From Curtobacterium sp. MCJR17_020 (GTDB taxonomy: Bacteria; Actinomycetota; Actinomycetes; Actinomycetales; Microbacteriaceae), in NCBI RefSeq assembly GCF_003234365.2, contig NZ_CP126260.1, positions 3,100,001 to 3,164,000 of the forward strand: DNA of 64,000 nucleotides, read 5' to 3'. Numbering within the stretch: the stretch's first letter is position 1; every line of letters begins with the position of its first letter. Of the stretch, positions 56,450 through 64,000 are shown one piece after another. Under the pieces are notes generated by a model. It made no database searches. It worked only from the letters and a program-made list of their open reading frames with translations, and was not told the origin of the DNA. Made by a program: the position numbers and the translations under genes.

Positions 56450-57355
56450 CTACGCGACCCGCACGCCGGAGTAGGCGCCAGCGGCGATGTCCTCGAGCAG
56501 GCCGGGGCCGGTCGGCTGCCACCCGAGGAGCTCGCGGGTGGCCTCGGAGGTGGCGGACATCTCCATGCCGAAGAACCGCCCGATGAACCCGAAGTGCGCG
56601 TCCGCGTCCGCCGGGTCGATCGAGGTCACCGGCAGCGCGAGGACCTCGCCGATGGCTTCGGCGATCGCCCGGGTCGGGATCGCCGTCTCGGCGACGGCGT
56701 GCAGCCGCGTGCCGGCGGGGGCCTGCTCCAGACCGAGGCGGACGAGCCGGGCGGCGTCGGTGACGTGCACGGCGGACCAGCTGTTGGTGCCGTCGCCCAC
56801 GTAGCCGGAGACGCCGCGCTGCCGGGCTGCGCCGACGATCGCGGCGATGAAGCCGTGGTCACCGGTGCCGTGCGTGGTGGGCGCGAACCGGGCCGCGATC
56901 GTGCGCACGCCCTGGTCGACGAAGTCGAAGCCGCGGTTCTCGCTGCCGCCACGCATGCTGTCCGGACCGACGAAGGGGTTGGCGTCCGCTTCGGTCGAGG
57001 GGCGGCCCTGGGCGAGCCCGGCGACGCCCGACGCGAGGACGAACGGGCGGTCGGTGCCGACGAGGGCAGCGCCGATGGTCTCGACGGCGGCGCGCTCGCT
57101 GGCGTTCGTAGCGGCGGCGTTCGCCCAGTCGTGCTTGTTGGCGAGGTGCAGCACGCCCTCGGCCTCGGAAGCGCCCCGGCGGATGGCGTCCAGGTCGTCG
57201 AGATCGCCCCGGACGACGGAGACGCCCTTCACCTCGAGCGCTGCGGCCGAGGCGTCGGACCGGGCGAGCCCGGTGACGGTGTGTCCGGCGGCGAGCAGGT
57301 CGTCGACGGTGTGGGAGCCGATCCAGCCGGAGGCCCCGGTGACGAACACGTGCAT
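56450..57355 (-). CDS. NAD-dependent epimerase/dehydratase-like protein
   Basis: Extended SDR of 301 residues. The cofactor loop is VFVTGASGWIGSHTVDDL at the N-terminus. HLANKHDWANAAATNASER and FVLASGVAGLAQG follow, but the usual YxxxK is not clear, so it may act as an atypical reductase or a binding protein. This subgroup is often under TetR control. The AAAGGA ribosome site fits the ATG giving MHVFVTGA. It is divergent from a TetR gene, with two operator-like palindromes between. Confidence 0.85.
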   Translation of the reverse strand: MHVFVTGASGWIGSHTVDDLLAAGHTVTGLARSDASAAALEVKGVSVVRGDLDDLDAIRRGASEAEGVLHLANKHDWANAAATNASERAAVETIGAALVGTDRPFVLASGVAGLAQGRPSTEADANPFVGPDSMRGGSENRGFDFVDQGVRTIAARFAPTTHGTGDHGFIAAIVGAARQRGVSGYVGDGTNSWSAVHVTDAARLVRLGLEQAPAGTRLHAVAETAIPTRAIAEAIGEVLALPVTSIDPADADAHFGFIGRFFGMEMSATSEATRELLGWQPTGPGLLEDIAAGAYSGVRVA

Positions 57356-57385
57356 GAGTGGTCCTTTCACAGATGTCCACGGCGC

Positions 57386-57435
57386 GATGTCATGAACTGA
57401 CATCACCGTAGCACTCGATGTCAGCCGCTGTCATC
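57386..57435. promoter_or_regulatory. two TetR operator-like palindromes
   Basis: GATGTCA-TGAAC-TGACATC (57386-57404) has perfect 7-bp arms. GATGTCAG-CCG-CTGTCATC (57417-57435) repeats the word with one mismatch. Centres are 31 bases apart, about three helix turns. They fill the divergent promoter space between the epimerase and TetR genes, so one regulator may control both. Confidence 0.78.
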
Positions 57436-57463
57436 AAGTCGTCCTGATCAGTAGACTCTCCGC

Positions 57464-58036
57464 ATGGCTCGCTGGCAACCCGGAACGCGTGAACGACTGC
57501 AGGCGGTCGCGCTGCAGCTCTTCGCGTCCGAGGGCTACGACGGCACGACGGTCGCGCGGATCGCCGCCGAGGCCCAGGTCACCGAGCGCACCTTCTTCCG
57601 GCACTTCGCCGACAAGCGCGAGGTCCTGTTCGCCGGACAGGACGACTTCCTCGCGATGTTCGTCGACCCGATCGCGGCTGCCCCGGCCGACGCGGTGCCG
57701 TTCGACCTCGTCGGCCGGGCCCTCGACGCCGCCGCCGGGTTCTTCCCCGAGGACCGCCGGTCGTGGTCGCGGGCCCGGCAGGGGATCATCGACGCGAACG
57801 CAGCGCTCGGCGAACGGGAGCTCGGCAAGCTCGCCACCCTGAAGGCACGCCTGGGCGAGGTCATGCGCGAGCGCGGCGTCCCCGAACCAGCGGCGACGAT
57901 GGCCGCCGAGACCGCCGTGACGGTGTTCCACCTCTCCTTCGCACAGTGGATCGCCCCGGGTGAGGAGCGCCCGTTCGCTGCGATCGTGCACGAACGACTC
58001 GACGCCCTGGCGACGCTGGTGCACCCCGGTCGTTGA
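57464..58036 (+). CDS. TetR-family repressor
   Basis: This 190-residue repressor has the helix-turn-helix VARIAAEAQVTERTFFRHFA (about 31-50), preceded by RLQAVALQLFASEGYDGTT. The C-terminal half is the ligand and dimer domain and has no recognised ligand. It is divergent from the epimerase gene, and the GATGTCA palindromes between them are the likely operators. The acyltransferase gene follows 89 bases downstream. Confidence 0.92.
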   Translation: MARWQPGTRERLQAVALQLFASEGYDGTTVARIAAEAQVTERTFFRHFADKREVLFAGQDDFLAMFVDPIAAAPADAVPFDLVGRALDAAAGFFPEDRRSWSRARQGIIDANAALGERELGKLATLKARLGEVMRERGVPEPAATMAAETAVTVFHLSFAQWIAPGEERPFAAIVHERLDALATLVHPGR

Positions 58037-58125
58037 GTCGGCTCTTACCCGCCGCGCGCATCATGTGACGATCCGGTCACGACGCATCCCGCTGTCGTGG
58101 CCTCCCGATCGCGCAGGAGGTGCCC

Positions 58126-59358
58126 GTGACGACCGACGTGCTCTCACCAGAGCGGATCCGCGCGGCGACCGCGCCCGGCCACGCGACGACCGGGCCCGGC
58201 CACGCCACGACCGCGCGGGGCCGGACCGACGGCGACCCGACGGGCCGGACGCCACCGCCACCGCTCACCCACCGTGCACCCGCCCTCGACGGCCTCCGGA
58301 CCATCGCGATCCTCGCCGTGATCCTGTACCACCTGCACATCCCGCAGCTCGAGGGCGGCTTCATCGGCGTGACGGTGTTCTTCGTGCTGTCCGGCTTCCT
58401 GATCACCACGCTGCTGCTCGGAGAACGCCGCCGCACCGGTCGTGTCCGGCTGGGGTCGTTCTGGCTCAAGCGCCTGCTCCGGCTCTACCCCGCGCTGCTC
58501 GTGTTCGTCGCGGTCGGTCTGCTGCTGTGGAACTGGGTCGGCGACTACAAGGGCGCGTCGTTCTCGGCCGGCGAGGCCGGGGTCATCGCCCTGACCTACA
58601 CCGGCAACCTCTTCCGCGCGTTCTGGGACACCACGCAGGGCGTGTTCGCGCACACGTGGAGCCTGTCGATGGAGGAGCAGTTCTACCTGGTCTGGCCACC
58701 CGTGCTCGTGCTGCTCGCGGCACTGCGGACCCGACGGCGCTGGCTGGTGACGGGCCTCGGGGTCCTGGTGGTCGGAGCGTCGGCGGCGTCGTGGGCGAGC
58801 TACCGGACCCCGAGCGGCGGTGCCACCCCCGACGTGTACTTCTCACCGGTGCTCGGCGTCGTGCCGCTCGCGATCGGGTGCGCGCTCGCGCTGCTGCTCG
58901 ACGACGAACGGGCACGGGTCCGGGCAGCCGGGATCGCCGGACACGTCGCGACCTGGCTCGGCCTCGGTCTCCTGGTGGGTGTGCTCCTCTGGATCGACGA
59001 CGACTGGACGCAGCACGCCTGGACCTTCGGTGTCGTCCTGCCGGTCACCGGATTGATCTCGGCGGTGCTCATCGGTGGGCTGGTGTCGGTGCGCTCTCCC
59101 GTCGCCACCGCGCTGAGCTGGACCCCGGTGGCGTGGTTCGGAAGAAGGGTGTCGTACTCGGCCTACCTGTGGCACCCGCTCGTCATCGCGCTGCTCGGCA
59201 CATTCGCGATCGGAGCGTGGGGCACGGTCGGGCTGATCGGCGTCGTGCTGCTCGTGTCGATCGGTGCCGCCTACGCGGTCGAGGTCCCGGTCGAGCGTCT
59301 CCGGCACCGGCTGCGCTCGAGCAGTGCAGCTGGACGCGGCTCGGCCGCCCGACCGTAG
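58126..59358 (+). CDS. membrane acyltransferase, family 3
   Basis: Integral membrane O-acyltransferase of 410 residues with about ten hydrophobic segments. The N-terminal catalytic region HRAPALDGLRTIAILAVILYH carries the conserved RTIAIL motif, FVLSGFLITTLLL follows, and WSLSMEEQFYLVWPP holds the second family motif. The first ~45 residues contain a short duplication (GHATT twice). The GTG at 58126 is backed by AGGAGG. It probably acylates a sugar or lipid on the cell surface. The FAD monooxygenase gene lies 10 bases downstream. Confidence 0.88.
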   Translation: MTTDVLSPERIRAATAPGHATTGPGHATTARGRTDGDPTGRTPPPPLTHRAPALDGLRTIAILAVILYHLHIPQLEGGFIGVTVFFVLSGFLITTLLLGERRRTGRVRLGSFWLKRLLRLYPALLVFVAVGLLLWNWVGDYKGASFSAGEAGVIALTYTGNLFRAFWDTTQGVFAHTWSLSMEEQFYLVWPPVLVLLAALRTRRRWLVTGLGVLVVGASAASWASYRTPSGGATPDVYFSPVLGVVPLAIGCALALLLDDERARVRAAGIAGHVATWLGLGLLVGVLLWIDDDWTQHAWTFGVVLPVTGLISAVLIGGLVSVRSPVATALSWTPVAWFGRRVSYSAYLWHPLVIALLGTFAIGAWGTVGLIGVVLLVSIGAAYAVEVPVERLRHRLRSSSAAGRGSAARP

Positions 59359-59368
59359 GCTCGGGCCC

Positions 59369-60550
59369 GTGACCACGGAGCGCACCGACGTCCTCGTCGT
59401 CGGCGGTGGTCCCGTCGGCCTCTTCCTCGCCGCGCTGTTGGCTGCCCGGGGCATCGCCGTGCAGGTGTGGGAGCGTCGCCCCGGTCCACCCGAGGGCTCC
59501 CGCGCCATCGGCATCCACCCGCCGTCACTCGACGCCTTCGCCGCGATCGGGCTCGACGTCCCGGTGCTCGCCGAGGCCACCCTCGTGCGCACGGGCGTCG
59601 CGCGGAGCAGGGGGCGGACGCTCGGCACGCTGACCTTCGACAGCGCCTCGGACACCCACCCGTACGTCGCGACGCTCGACCAGCACCGCACCGAGTCCCT
59701 GCTGCGGGACCGGCTCGCCGCGTCGGACCGGGCAGCGCTGCGCACCGGGACGACGGTGACCGCCCTGTCCCGGCACCGTGACCACGTCGACGCGGTCGGC
59801 ACCGGCCCGGACGGCGCACCGGTCACCGTCCGGGCGGCGTTCGTCGTCGGGGCCGACGGCGCACGGAGCGTCGTCCGTGACCTGCTCGGCATCGGCACCA
59901 CCGGACGCGACTACCCGGACCGCTACGTGATGGGCGACTTCGCCGACCCCGAGGGCGCCGACGCACGGACCGCCGCCCTGGTGGACGTCGGCCCCGGAGG
60001 CGTCGTCGAGTCCTTCCCCCTGCCGCATGGTCGACGCCGGTACGTCGCCCTCGTGCCGGACTCGCTCGCGTTCGCCCCGAGCGGCGCGACCCCCGACCCT
60101 GAGACGGCGGCACGACTGGCCGCGATCGTCGCCGCACGCACCGGCGTCGTCCCGGATCCGTCCTCCTGCACGATGCTCAGCGGTTTCCGGGTGCGGCGCC
60201 GCGCGGCCGACCGCGTCGGGGTCGGCCGGGTCGTGCTCGTCGGCGACGCCGCCCACGAGATCAGCCCGATCGGCGGACAGGGCATGAACCTCGGCTGGCT
60301 CGACGCGGCCGAGCTCGCGCCGCTGCTCGCCGGCGCGGTCCGGACCGGCGTGCCCGGACCGTGGCCCGGGTACGCCGCCCGCCGGCAGGCAGCAGCCCGC
60401 CGTGCGGCCCGGCAGGCCGAGGCGAACATGGGGCTCGGTCGTCCGCTGGGTGCCGTCTCCACCATCGGACGGGAGGCGCTGCTCCGGACCGTCCTGTCGC
60501 TGCCGACCGCGCACGGCCTGGCCCGGCTCTACGCCATGCGCTGGGCCTGA
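59369..60550 (+). CDS. FAD-dependent aromatic-type monooxygenase
   Basis: Flavoprotein of 393 residues in the PHBH-like class. The FAD loop VLVVGGGPVGLFLAALL is N-terminal, VVGADGARSVVRDLLG is the DG motif (about 155-170), and VLVGDAAHEISPIGGQGMN is the third FAD motif (about 285). The NAD(P)H region is not distinctive. Such enzymes hydroxylate aromatic or polyketide-like compounds. It starts with GTG (VTTERTDVL), a short distance after the acyltransferase. No other degradation or polyketide genes are nearby. Confidence 0.9.
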   Translation: MTTERTDVLVVGGGPVGLFLAALLAARGIAVQVWERRPGPPEGSRAIGIHPPSLDAFAAIGLDVPVLAEATLVRTGVARSRGRTLGTLTFDSASDTHPYVATLDQHRTESLLRDRLAASDRAALRTGTTVTALSRHRDHVDAVGTGPDGAPVTVRAAFVVGADGARSVVRDLLGIGTTGRDYPDRYVMGDFADPEGADARTAALVDVGPGGVVESFPLPHGRRRYVALVPDSLAFAPSGATPDPETAARLAAIVAARTGVVPDPSSCTMLSGFRVRRRAADRVGVGRVVLVGDAAHEISPIGGQGMNLGWLDAAELAPLLAGAVRTGVPGPWPGYAARRQAAARRAARQAEANMGLGRPLGAVSTIGREALLRTVLSLPTAHGLARLYAMRWA

Positions 60551-60565
60551 TGGCTCGCGTCGGCT

Positions 60566-60592
60566 CCGGGCGGCGCGGTGCGAGCCGCCCGG
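60566..60592 (+). terminator. GC hairpin between convergent genes
   Basis: CCGGGCGGC (60566-60574) and GCCGCCCGG (60584-60592) form a perfect 9-bp stem with a 9-nt loop, 16 bases after the monooxygenase stop and before the convergent UbiA gene. It is a likely bidirectional terminator. Confidence 0.65.
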
Positions 60593-60637
60593 AAGCGCGT
60601 CAGGCGAGCCGCGCGGTGCGTCCCGCGCAGGAGTGCG

Positions 60638-61507
60638 TCAGGCGACGAGCCGCGCCCCGGCGAGCCCGAGCTCGACGACGAGCACCAGGGACGACGCGAT
60701 GACGAGCCGGAACAGGGTCCGCGACGCCCGTCCCGCCAACACCAGCCGGACCCCCACCACGGCGAGCGCCAGCACGACGACCGCCCCGACCACGGCGAGC
60801 ACGACCCCGACACCGCGGACCGGATCGTCGCCGAGCACCTGTCCGCCGAGCACCAGGCCGGCCGCGACGACGAGCGACCCGAACGCGACGACCCCGGCTC
60901 CCCGGAGCCCGAGGCGGTGCGGGAACCCACGGACCCCCGTGGCGGCGTCGTCGACCAGGTCGGGCAGGACGTTCGTGCAGTGGATCGCGACACCGAACAC
61001 CGCGCCGGTGGCGATCGCCCACCACGCCGGCCACAGCTGCTCGGGGCCGGCGGCCACCGCGACCACGGGCAGCAGCCCGAACGCGACGACGAACGGCACG
61101 ACCGACCACACGGTGCGCTTCAGCCCGGCGTCGTAGGCCCACCCGGCGGCGACGAGCACCAGGTGCGCCACGGCGGCGACGGGCCCGAGGAACAGCGAGA
61201 GGACCACGGCGGCACCGGCCGTCACGAACGCCGCCGTGCGGACCGTCTCGACCGCGATGAGTCCGCGGGCGACGGGCTTGTCGCTCCGGCCGACGGCGCG
61301 GTCGCGGTCCGCGTCGATCCAGTCGTTCGCCAGGCCGATCGACAGTTGCCCGGCGACCACCGTCAGCGCGACCAGGACCACGAGCCACACCGGGTGTCCG
61401 ACGGCCGCGGCGATGACGGCGGCGAGCACCGTGACCGTGACCGTCGGGCCGGGGTGGGACGAGGCGAACAGCAGTCGCACCACGTGGGGGTCCCGGCCGG
61501 AGGTCAC
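60638..61507 (-). CDS. UbiA-family prenyltransferase
   Basis: Membrane prenyltransferase of 289 residues with about eight or nine hydrophobic segments. The first Asp-rich motif is ANDWIDADRDRAVGRSDKP (about 63-81), and the second is LPDLVDDAATGVRG (about 180-193). Together they hold Mg-prenyl diphosphate. Members make menaquinone, heme A or polyprenyl-sugar precursors; the pattern is nearest to the group that joins a prenyl chain to a small aromatic or sugar acceptor, but this is not decisive. Its GTG overlaps the stop of the EamA gene by 4 nt. Confidence 0.88.
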   Translation of the reverse strand: MTSGRDPHVVRLLFASSHPGPTVTVTVLAAVIAAAVGHPVWLVVLVALTVVAGQLSIGLANDWIDADRDRAVGRSDKPVARGLIAVETVRTAAFVTAGAAVVLSLFLGPVAAVAHLVLVAAGWAYDAGLKRTVWSVVPFVVAFGLLPVVAVAAGPEQLWPAWWAIATGAVFGVAIHCTNVLPDLVDDAATGVRGFPHRLGLRGAGVVAFGSLVVAAGLVLGGQVLGDDPVRGVGVVLAVVGAVVVLALAVVGVRLVLAGRASRTLFRLVIASSLVLVVELGLAGARLVA

Positions 61508-62427
61508 CCGGCCAGCGTACGGGCGGGGCGTGCCGGGCGACGCAGACTCCGACGGCCGAGCACGCCCGAGGCCAATGCGATGCCGAGCAGCACGACCAGT
61601 CCACCCACCGGCTCGTTCCACCGCACGCGCTCACCGAGCACGAGCACCCCGAGCGCCACGCCGACCACCGGCGTCAGGTAGGTGACCGTCGACGCCCGAC
61701 CGGCACCCCACGCCTGCACCAGGCGCGTGTTCCACGCGTAGGCCAGCCCGGTGCCGACGCAACCGAGCGCGACCATCGCGGCCACGATCCTCCCGTCCAG
61801 CTGTACCGGGCCGGTGGCGATGGCGGGCGCGACCAACAGGAGCATGCCGGACGCCAGCGTGAGCTGCACCGTTGCGATCGTGACCGGGTCGTACGCGCTG
61901 CCCACCGCCACGCGCCGCAGGTAGGCGAGCCCGATGCCGTAGGAGGCGGTCATGCCGAGCAACGCCACCTGCCCCGGGACGCTCGCCAGGACGGCCGGGT
62001 CACCGAGCAGGTCCCACGGACCGACCAGCACCAGCACGCCCACGATGCCCACCACGATCCCGGCCACCTGCCGGCCCCGCAGCCGCTCGGAGGGCACGAG
62101 CACCGCGAGCGCGGCCAGCGTCATGATCGGGGTCGTCGCGTTGTAGATGCTCGCGAGCCCGGACGGCACGGTCTGCTCGGCCCACGCCATCAGCGACGAC
62201 GGCAGGGCGTTCAGGAAGAACGCGACGACCGCCAGGTGCGCCCACACACGGGGCTCCCGCGGCCAGCGCCGACGGGTCGCGAGCAACAGCACGACGAGCG
62301 TCACGCCGCCCAGGACGGTCCGCACGGTGGCGACCTGCTGCGGTGCGAGTCCGTCGAGGCCGATCTTCGCGAAGAGGAAGCTCGAGCCCCAGGTGAGGGC
62401 GACGAGACCGTAGAGGAGGGCGTTCAT
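61504..62427 (-). CDS. EamA-family (DMT) transporter
   Basis: Ten-helix membrane transporter of 307 residues with two EamA repeats. The first starts LTWGSSFLFAKIGLDGLAP, and the second contains GCVGTGLAYAWNTRLVQ. Such proteins export amino acids, nucleotides or metabolites. It is divergent from the LysR gene across two palindromes and coupled downstream to the UbiA gene. The start is the ATG giving MNALLYGLV. Confidence 0.9.
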   Translation of the reverse strand: MNALLYGLVALTWGSSFLFAKIGLDGLAPQQVATVRTVLGGVTLVVLLLATRRRWPREPRVWAHLAVVAFFLNALPSSLMAWAEQTVPSGLASIYNATTPIMTLAALAVLVPSERLRGRQVAGIVVGIVGVLVLVGPWDLLGDPAVLASVPGQVALLGMTASYGIGLAYLRRVAVGSAYDPVTIATVQLTLASGMLLLVAPAIATGPVQLDGRIVAAMVALGCVGTGLAYAWNTRLVQAWGAGRASTVTYLTPVVGVALGVLVLGERVRWNEPVGGLVVLLGIALASGVLGRRSLRRPARPARTLAG

Positions 62428-62452
62428 GTGGCCTAGTGTCGAACCACCCACG

Positions 62453-62489
62453 CCCATGCGGCAAACGCATGGGGTTCATGTCGACATGA
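62453..62489. promoter_or_regulatory. LysR-type regulatory region with two palindromes
   Basis: CCCATGCG-GCAAA-CGCATGGG (62453-62473) is a perfect 8-bp inverted pair, and TCATGTCGACATGA (62476-62489) is a 14-bp perfect palindrome 2 bases later. They lie between the divergent EamA and LysR genes. The first has the interrupted dyad of a LysR recognition site; the second may be the activation site. Confidence 0.7.
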
Positions 62490-62498
62490 GGAGCACGC

Positions 62499-63347
62499 AT
62501 GACCGTCTCGGTCCCCCAGCTCCGAGCGTTCGTCGCGACGCTCGACGCCGGGTCGTTCACGTCCGCTGCCTCCGTGCTCGGCGTCGGCCAGTCGGCCGTC
62601 TCGCACGCCGTCGCCGGGCTCGAGCGCGAGGTCGGCGGGCCGGTCGTCCGGCGCGGCGCGGTCGCCGTCCCGACTCCCCTGGGCGACCGCCTGCTCGCCC
62701 ACGCCCGCAGCGTGCTCGCCTCGGTCGACGCCCTGGAGGCAGTGGTCCGGCCCGCAACAGCGCGCGGCACCGTGCGACTCGCGGCCGTCCCCACCGTCTG
62801 CCAGGGCCTGCTGCCGCGGCTCCGCGAGCTGTGGGCGGTGACGTTGCCCGACGTCGACGTGCAGGTCTACGAGGGCGACGACGACGAGATGCCCGAGTGG
62901 CTCGAGAGCGGCACCGTGGACGCCGCCGTGCTCGTCGACCCCGCGCCGGTGCCGGCCGGTGGCGTCGTCGTCGCCCGGGACGAGATGGCCGCCGTCGTCC
63001 GACGCGACCACCCGCTCGCCGAACTGCCCGCGCTCACGCTCGACGACCTGCACGAGGACGGCCTGGTCGCGGGCGGCGGCGGGTGCGAGTACCAGATCCA
63101 GAAGCTGCACGAGCTCGACGGACGCCCCTTCCGGTACGCCCACCGTGTGCGGGAGATGAGCACCATGTTCGGGATGATCGAACGGGGCGAGGGCGTCTCG
63201 ATCGTGCCGACGCTCGGCCGGGTGGTGCTGCCGCCGGACCTCGTGATGGTGCCGATGGCGCGGCGACTCGAGCGGACCCTGGTGCTGAGCGGGCCGTCGT
63301 CGCGCGAGTGGCACCCGCTGGCGAGGGCGTTGGTCGACGCGGTCTGA
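62499..63347 (+). CDS. LysR-family transcriptional regulator
   Basis: This 282-residue regulator has an N-terminal winged helix (SAASVLGVGQSAVSHAVAGLE, about 21-41) followed by the linker helix and a two-lobe effector domain (GTVRLAAVPTVCQGLLPRL onward). EyQIQKLHEL and MIERGEGVSIVPTL are standard effector-domain segments. It is divergent from the EamA transporter, its likely target. The effector is unknown, perhaps the exported metabolite. Confidence 0.93.
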   Translation: MTVSVPQLRAFVATLDAGSFTSAASVLGVGQSAVSHAVAGLEREVGGPVVRRGAVAVPTPLGDRLLAHARSVLASVDALEAVVRPATARGTVRLAAVPTVCQGLLPRLRELWAVTLPDVDVQVYEGDDDEMPEWLESGTVDAAVLVDPAPVPAGGVVVARDEMAAVVRRDHPLAELPALTLDDLHEDGLVAGGGGCEYQIQKLHELDGRPFRYAHRVREMSTMFGMIERGEGVSIVPTLGRVVLPPDLVMVPMARRLERTLVLSGPSSREWHPLARALVDAV

Positions 63348-63392
63348 CGGCCCGCTGAACGGACGTCGACGGCCCCTCGGCAGGATGGACCG

Positions 63393-64000
63393 ATGGCCGA
63401 GACGCACGTGAAGACCTTCACCACCCCGGACGAAGCCGCAGCCGAAGCCGCCGGGCTCCGGTGGCTCGCCGACGCCGAGGAGTCCGGCGGCACCAGGACC
63501 GCCCGGGTACTGGACCGCCCGAGCCCGACCGTGCTCGACCTCGAGCTGATCTCCGACGGCTCCCCCACCGCCGCACAGGCCGAGCGCTTCGGACGCTCCC
63601 TCGCGCACACCCACGCCGCCGGCGCCGACCACTGGGGCGCACCGCCCGCCGGCTGGACGAAGGGTTCCGCGCTCCGGATGGGGCGGTCCCGCACCCCGTT
63701 CGTCGACGCCGCGCACACACCGAGCACCTGGGGTGCGTTCTTCGCCGAGTACCGGATCCGCGACTTCGTCCGGCGCATCGTCGACGCCGGCGGGTTCGAC
63801 CACGCCCAGGCGGCCGTGTTCGACCGGGTCGCCGCCCGGGTGCAGGACGGCACGCTCGGGTCGCCGCAGCCTGCACTCGTCGGGGACCGTCCCGCACGGC
63901 TGCACGGCGACCTCTGGGCCGGCAACGTGCTCTGGCCGACGGACGCGTCCGAACCGACCGGCGCGGTGCTCATCGACCCGATCGCGCACGGCGGGCACGC
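63393..64000 (+). CDS. fructosamine kinase-family protein (partial, 3' end cut)
   Basis: The first 202 residues are visible and the gene runs off the window edge. The kinase-like loop RLHGDLWAGNVLW (about 169-181), followed by AVLIDPIAHGGH, is the Brenner/DFG-like core of fructosamine/ketosamine-3-kinases (aminoglycoside-phosphotransferase fold). The family phosphorylates sugar-modified amines and so removes glycation from proteins. A full member is about 260-290 residues, so roughly 60-90 residues are missing. The ATG giving MAETHVKTF is 45 bases after the LysR stop. Confidence 0.9.
   Translation, partial: MAETHVKTFTTPDEAAAEAAGLRWLADAEESGGTRTARVLDRPSPTVLDLELISDGSPTAAQAERFGRSLAHTHAAGADHWGAPPAGWTKGSALRMGRSRTPFVDAAHTPSTWGAFFAEYRIRDFVRRIVDAGGFDHAQAAVFDRVAARVQDGTLGSPQPALVGDRPARLHGDLWAGNVLWPTDASEPTGAVLIDPIAHGGH

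Overview
The window is very GC-rich with dense, short-spaced genes and frequent GTGA/ATGA start-stop overlaps. It looks like chromosomal DNA of a high-GC actinobacterium, most probably Microbacteriaceae (Curtobacterium-like). That placement rests on gene content (mycothiol-type maleylpyruvate isomerase fold, XRE/MmyB regulator beside an SDR, PMT-type protein mannosyltransferase, HTH-TOBE molybdate regulator) and on the metG-tatD-rsmA-ispE neighbourhood. It is inference from recall, not a database search. No rRNA, phage, IS element, CRISPR array or replication origin was seen. No gap between genes exceeds 300 bases.

Left part (1-17.2 kb): tRNA-Ser(UGA), a Cof-type HAD hydrolase with serS, a diacylglycerol-kinase-like lipid kinase, pheA and a MarR regulator. 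Then comes a molybdenum district: a membrane cytochrome b fused to a sulfite-oxidase-type molybdopterin domain, moaA-moaD, a ChaA-type antiporter, modABC with an HTH-TOBE regulator, and a MoeB-rhodanese protein that would activate MoaD. Two GT-C glycosyltransferases sit in and beside it. moaC, moaE, moeA and mobA are not in the window.

Middle (17.2-31.5 kb): the housekeeping set metG-tatD-rsmA(ksgA)-ispE on the minus strand is split between rsmA and ispE by about 7.4 kb of accessory genes. These are a three-gene operon (ATP-grasp ligase, SfnG-like flavin monooxygenase, O-acetylhomoserine sulfhydrylase-like PLP enzyme), an XRE/MmyB regulator with its divergent SDR, three small hypotheticals, and a PIN-like protein behind a 90-residue basic protein. 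rsmI and a divergent protein O-mannosyltransferase follow.

Right part (31.5-64 kb): a TetR/DHA2 exporter pair with a clear operator, a rhodanese, an epimerase-kinase pair, a shortened thioredoxin-domain YyaL protein, HrpA helicase, and a run of small enzymes (VOC proteins, YbaK deacylase, a chloramphenicol-acetyltransferase-like protein, GNAT). Next are a PASTA surface protein, a LacI-controlled sugar ABC importer without its own ATPase, two lipase-like hydrolases, NDH-2, a TetR/epimerase pair with two matching operators, an acyltransferase, an FAD monooxygenase, a UbiA prenyltransferase, EamA/LysR, and the start of a fructosamine-kinase-family gene cut by the window edge.

The most distinctive non-coding signal is the set of intergenic inverted repeats, in at least three families: (A) GGTGCGAGGTTCCG-type, (B) CGGACGGGAGG...CCTCCCGTCCG palindromes, (C) CGACTCGGAACGAC-type. 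They mostly sit just after stop codons, often between convergent genes, so they may serve as transcription terminators, mobile repeats, or both.
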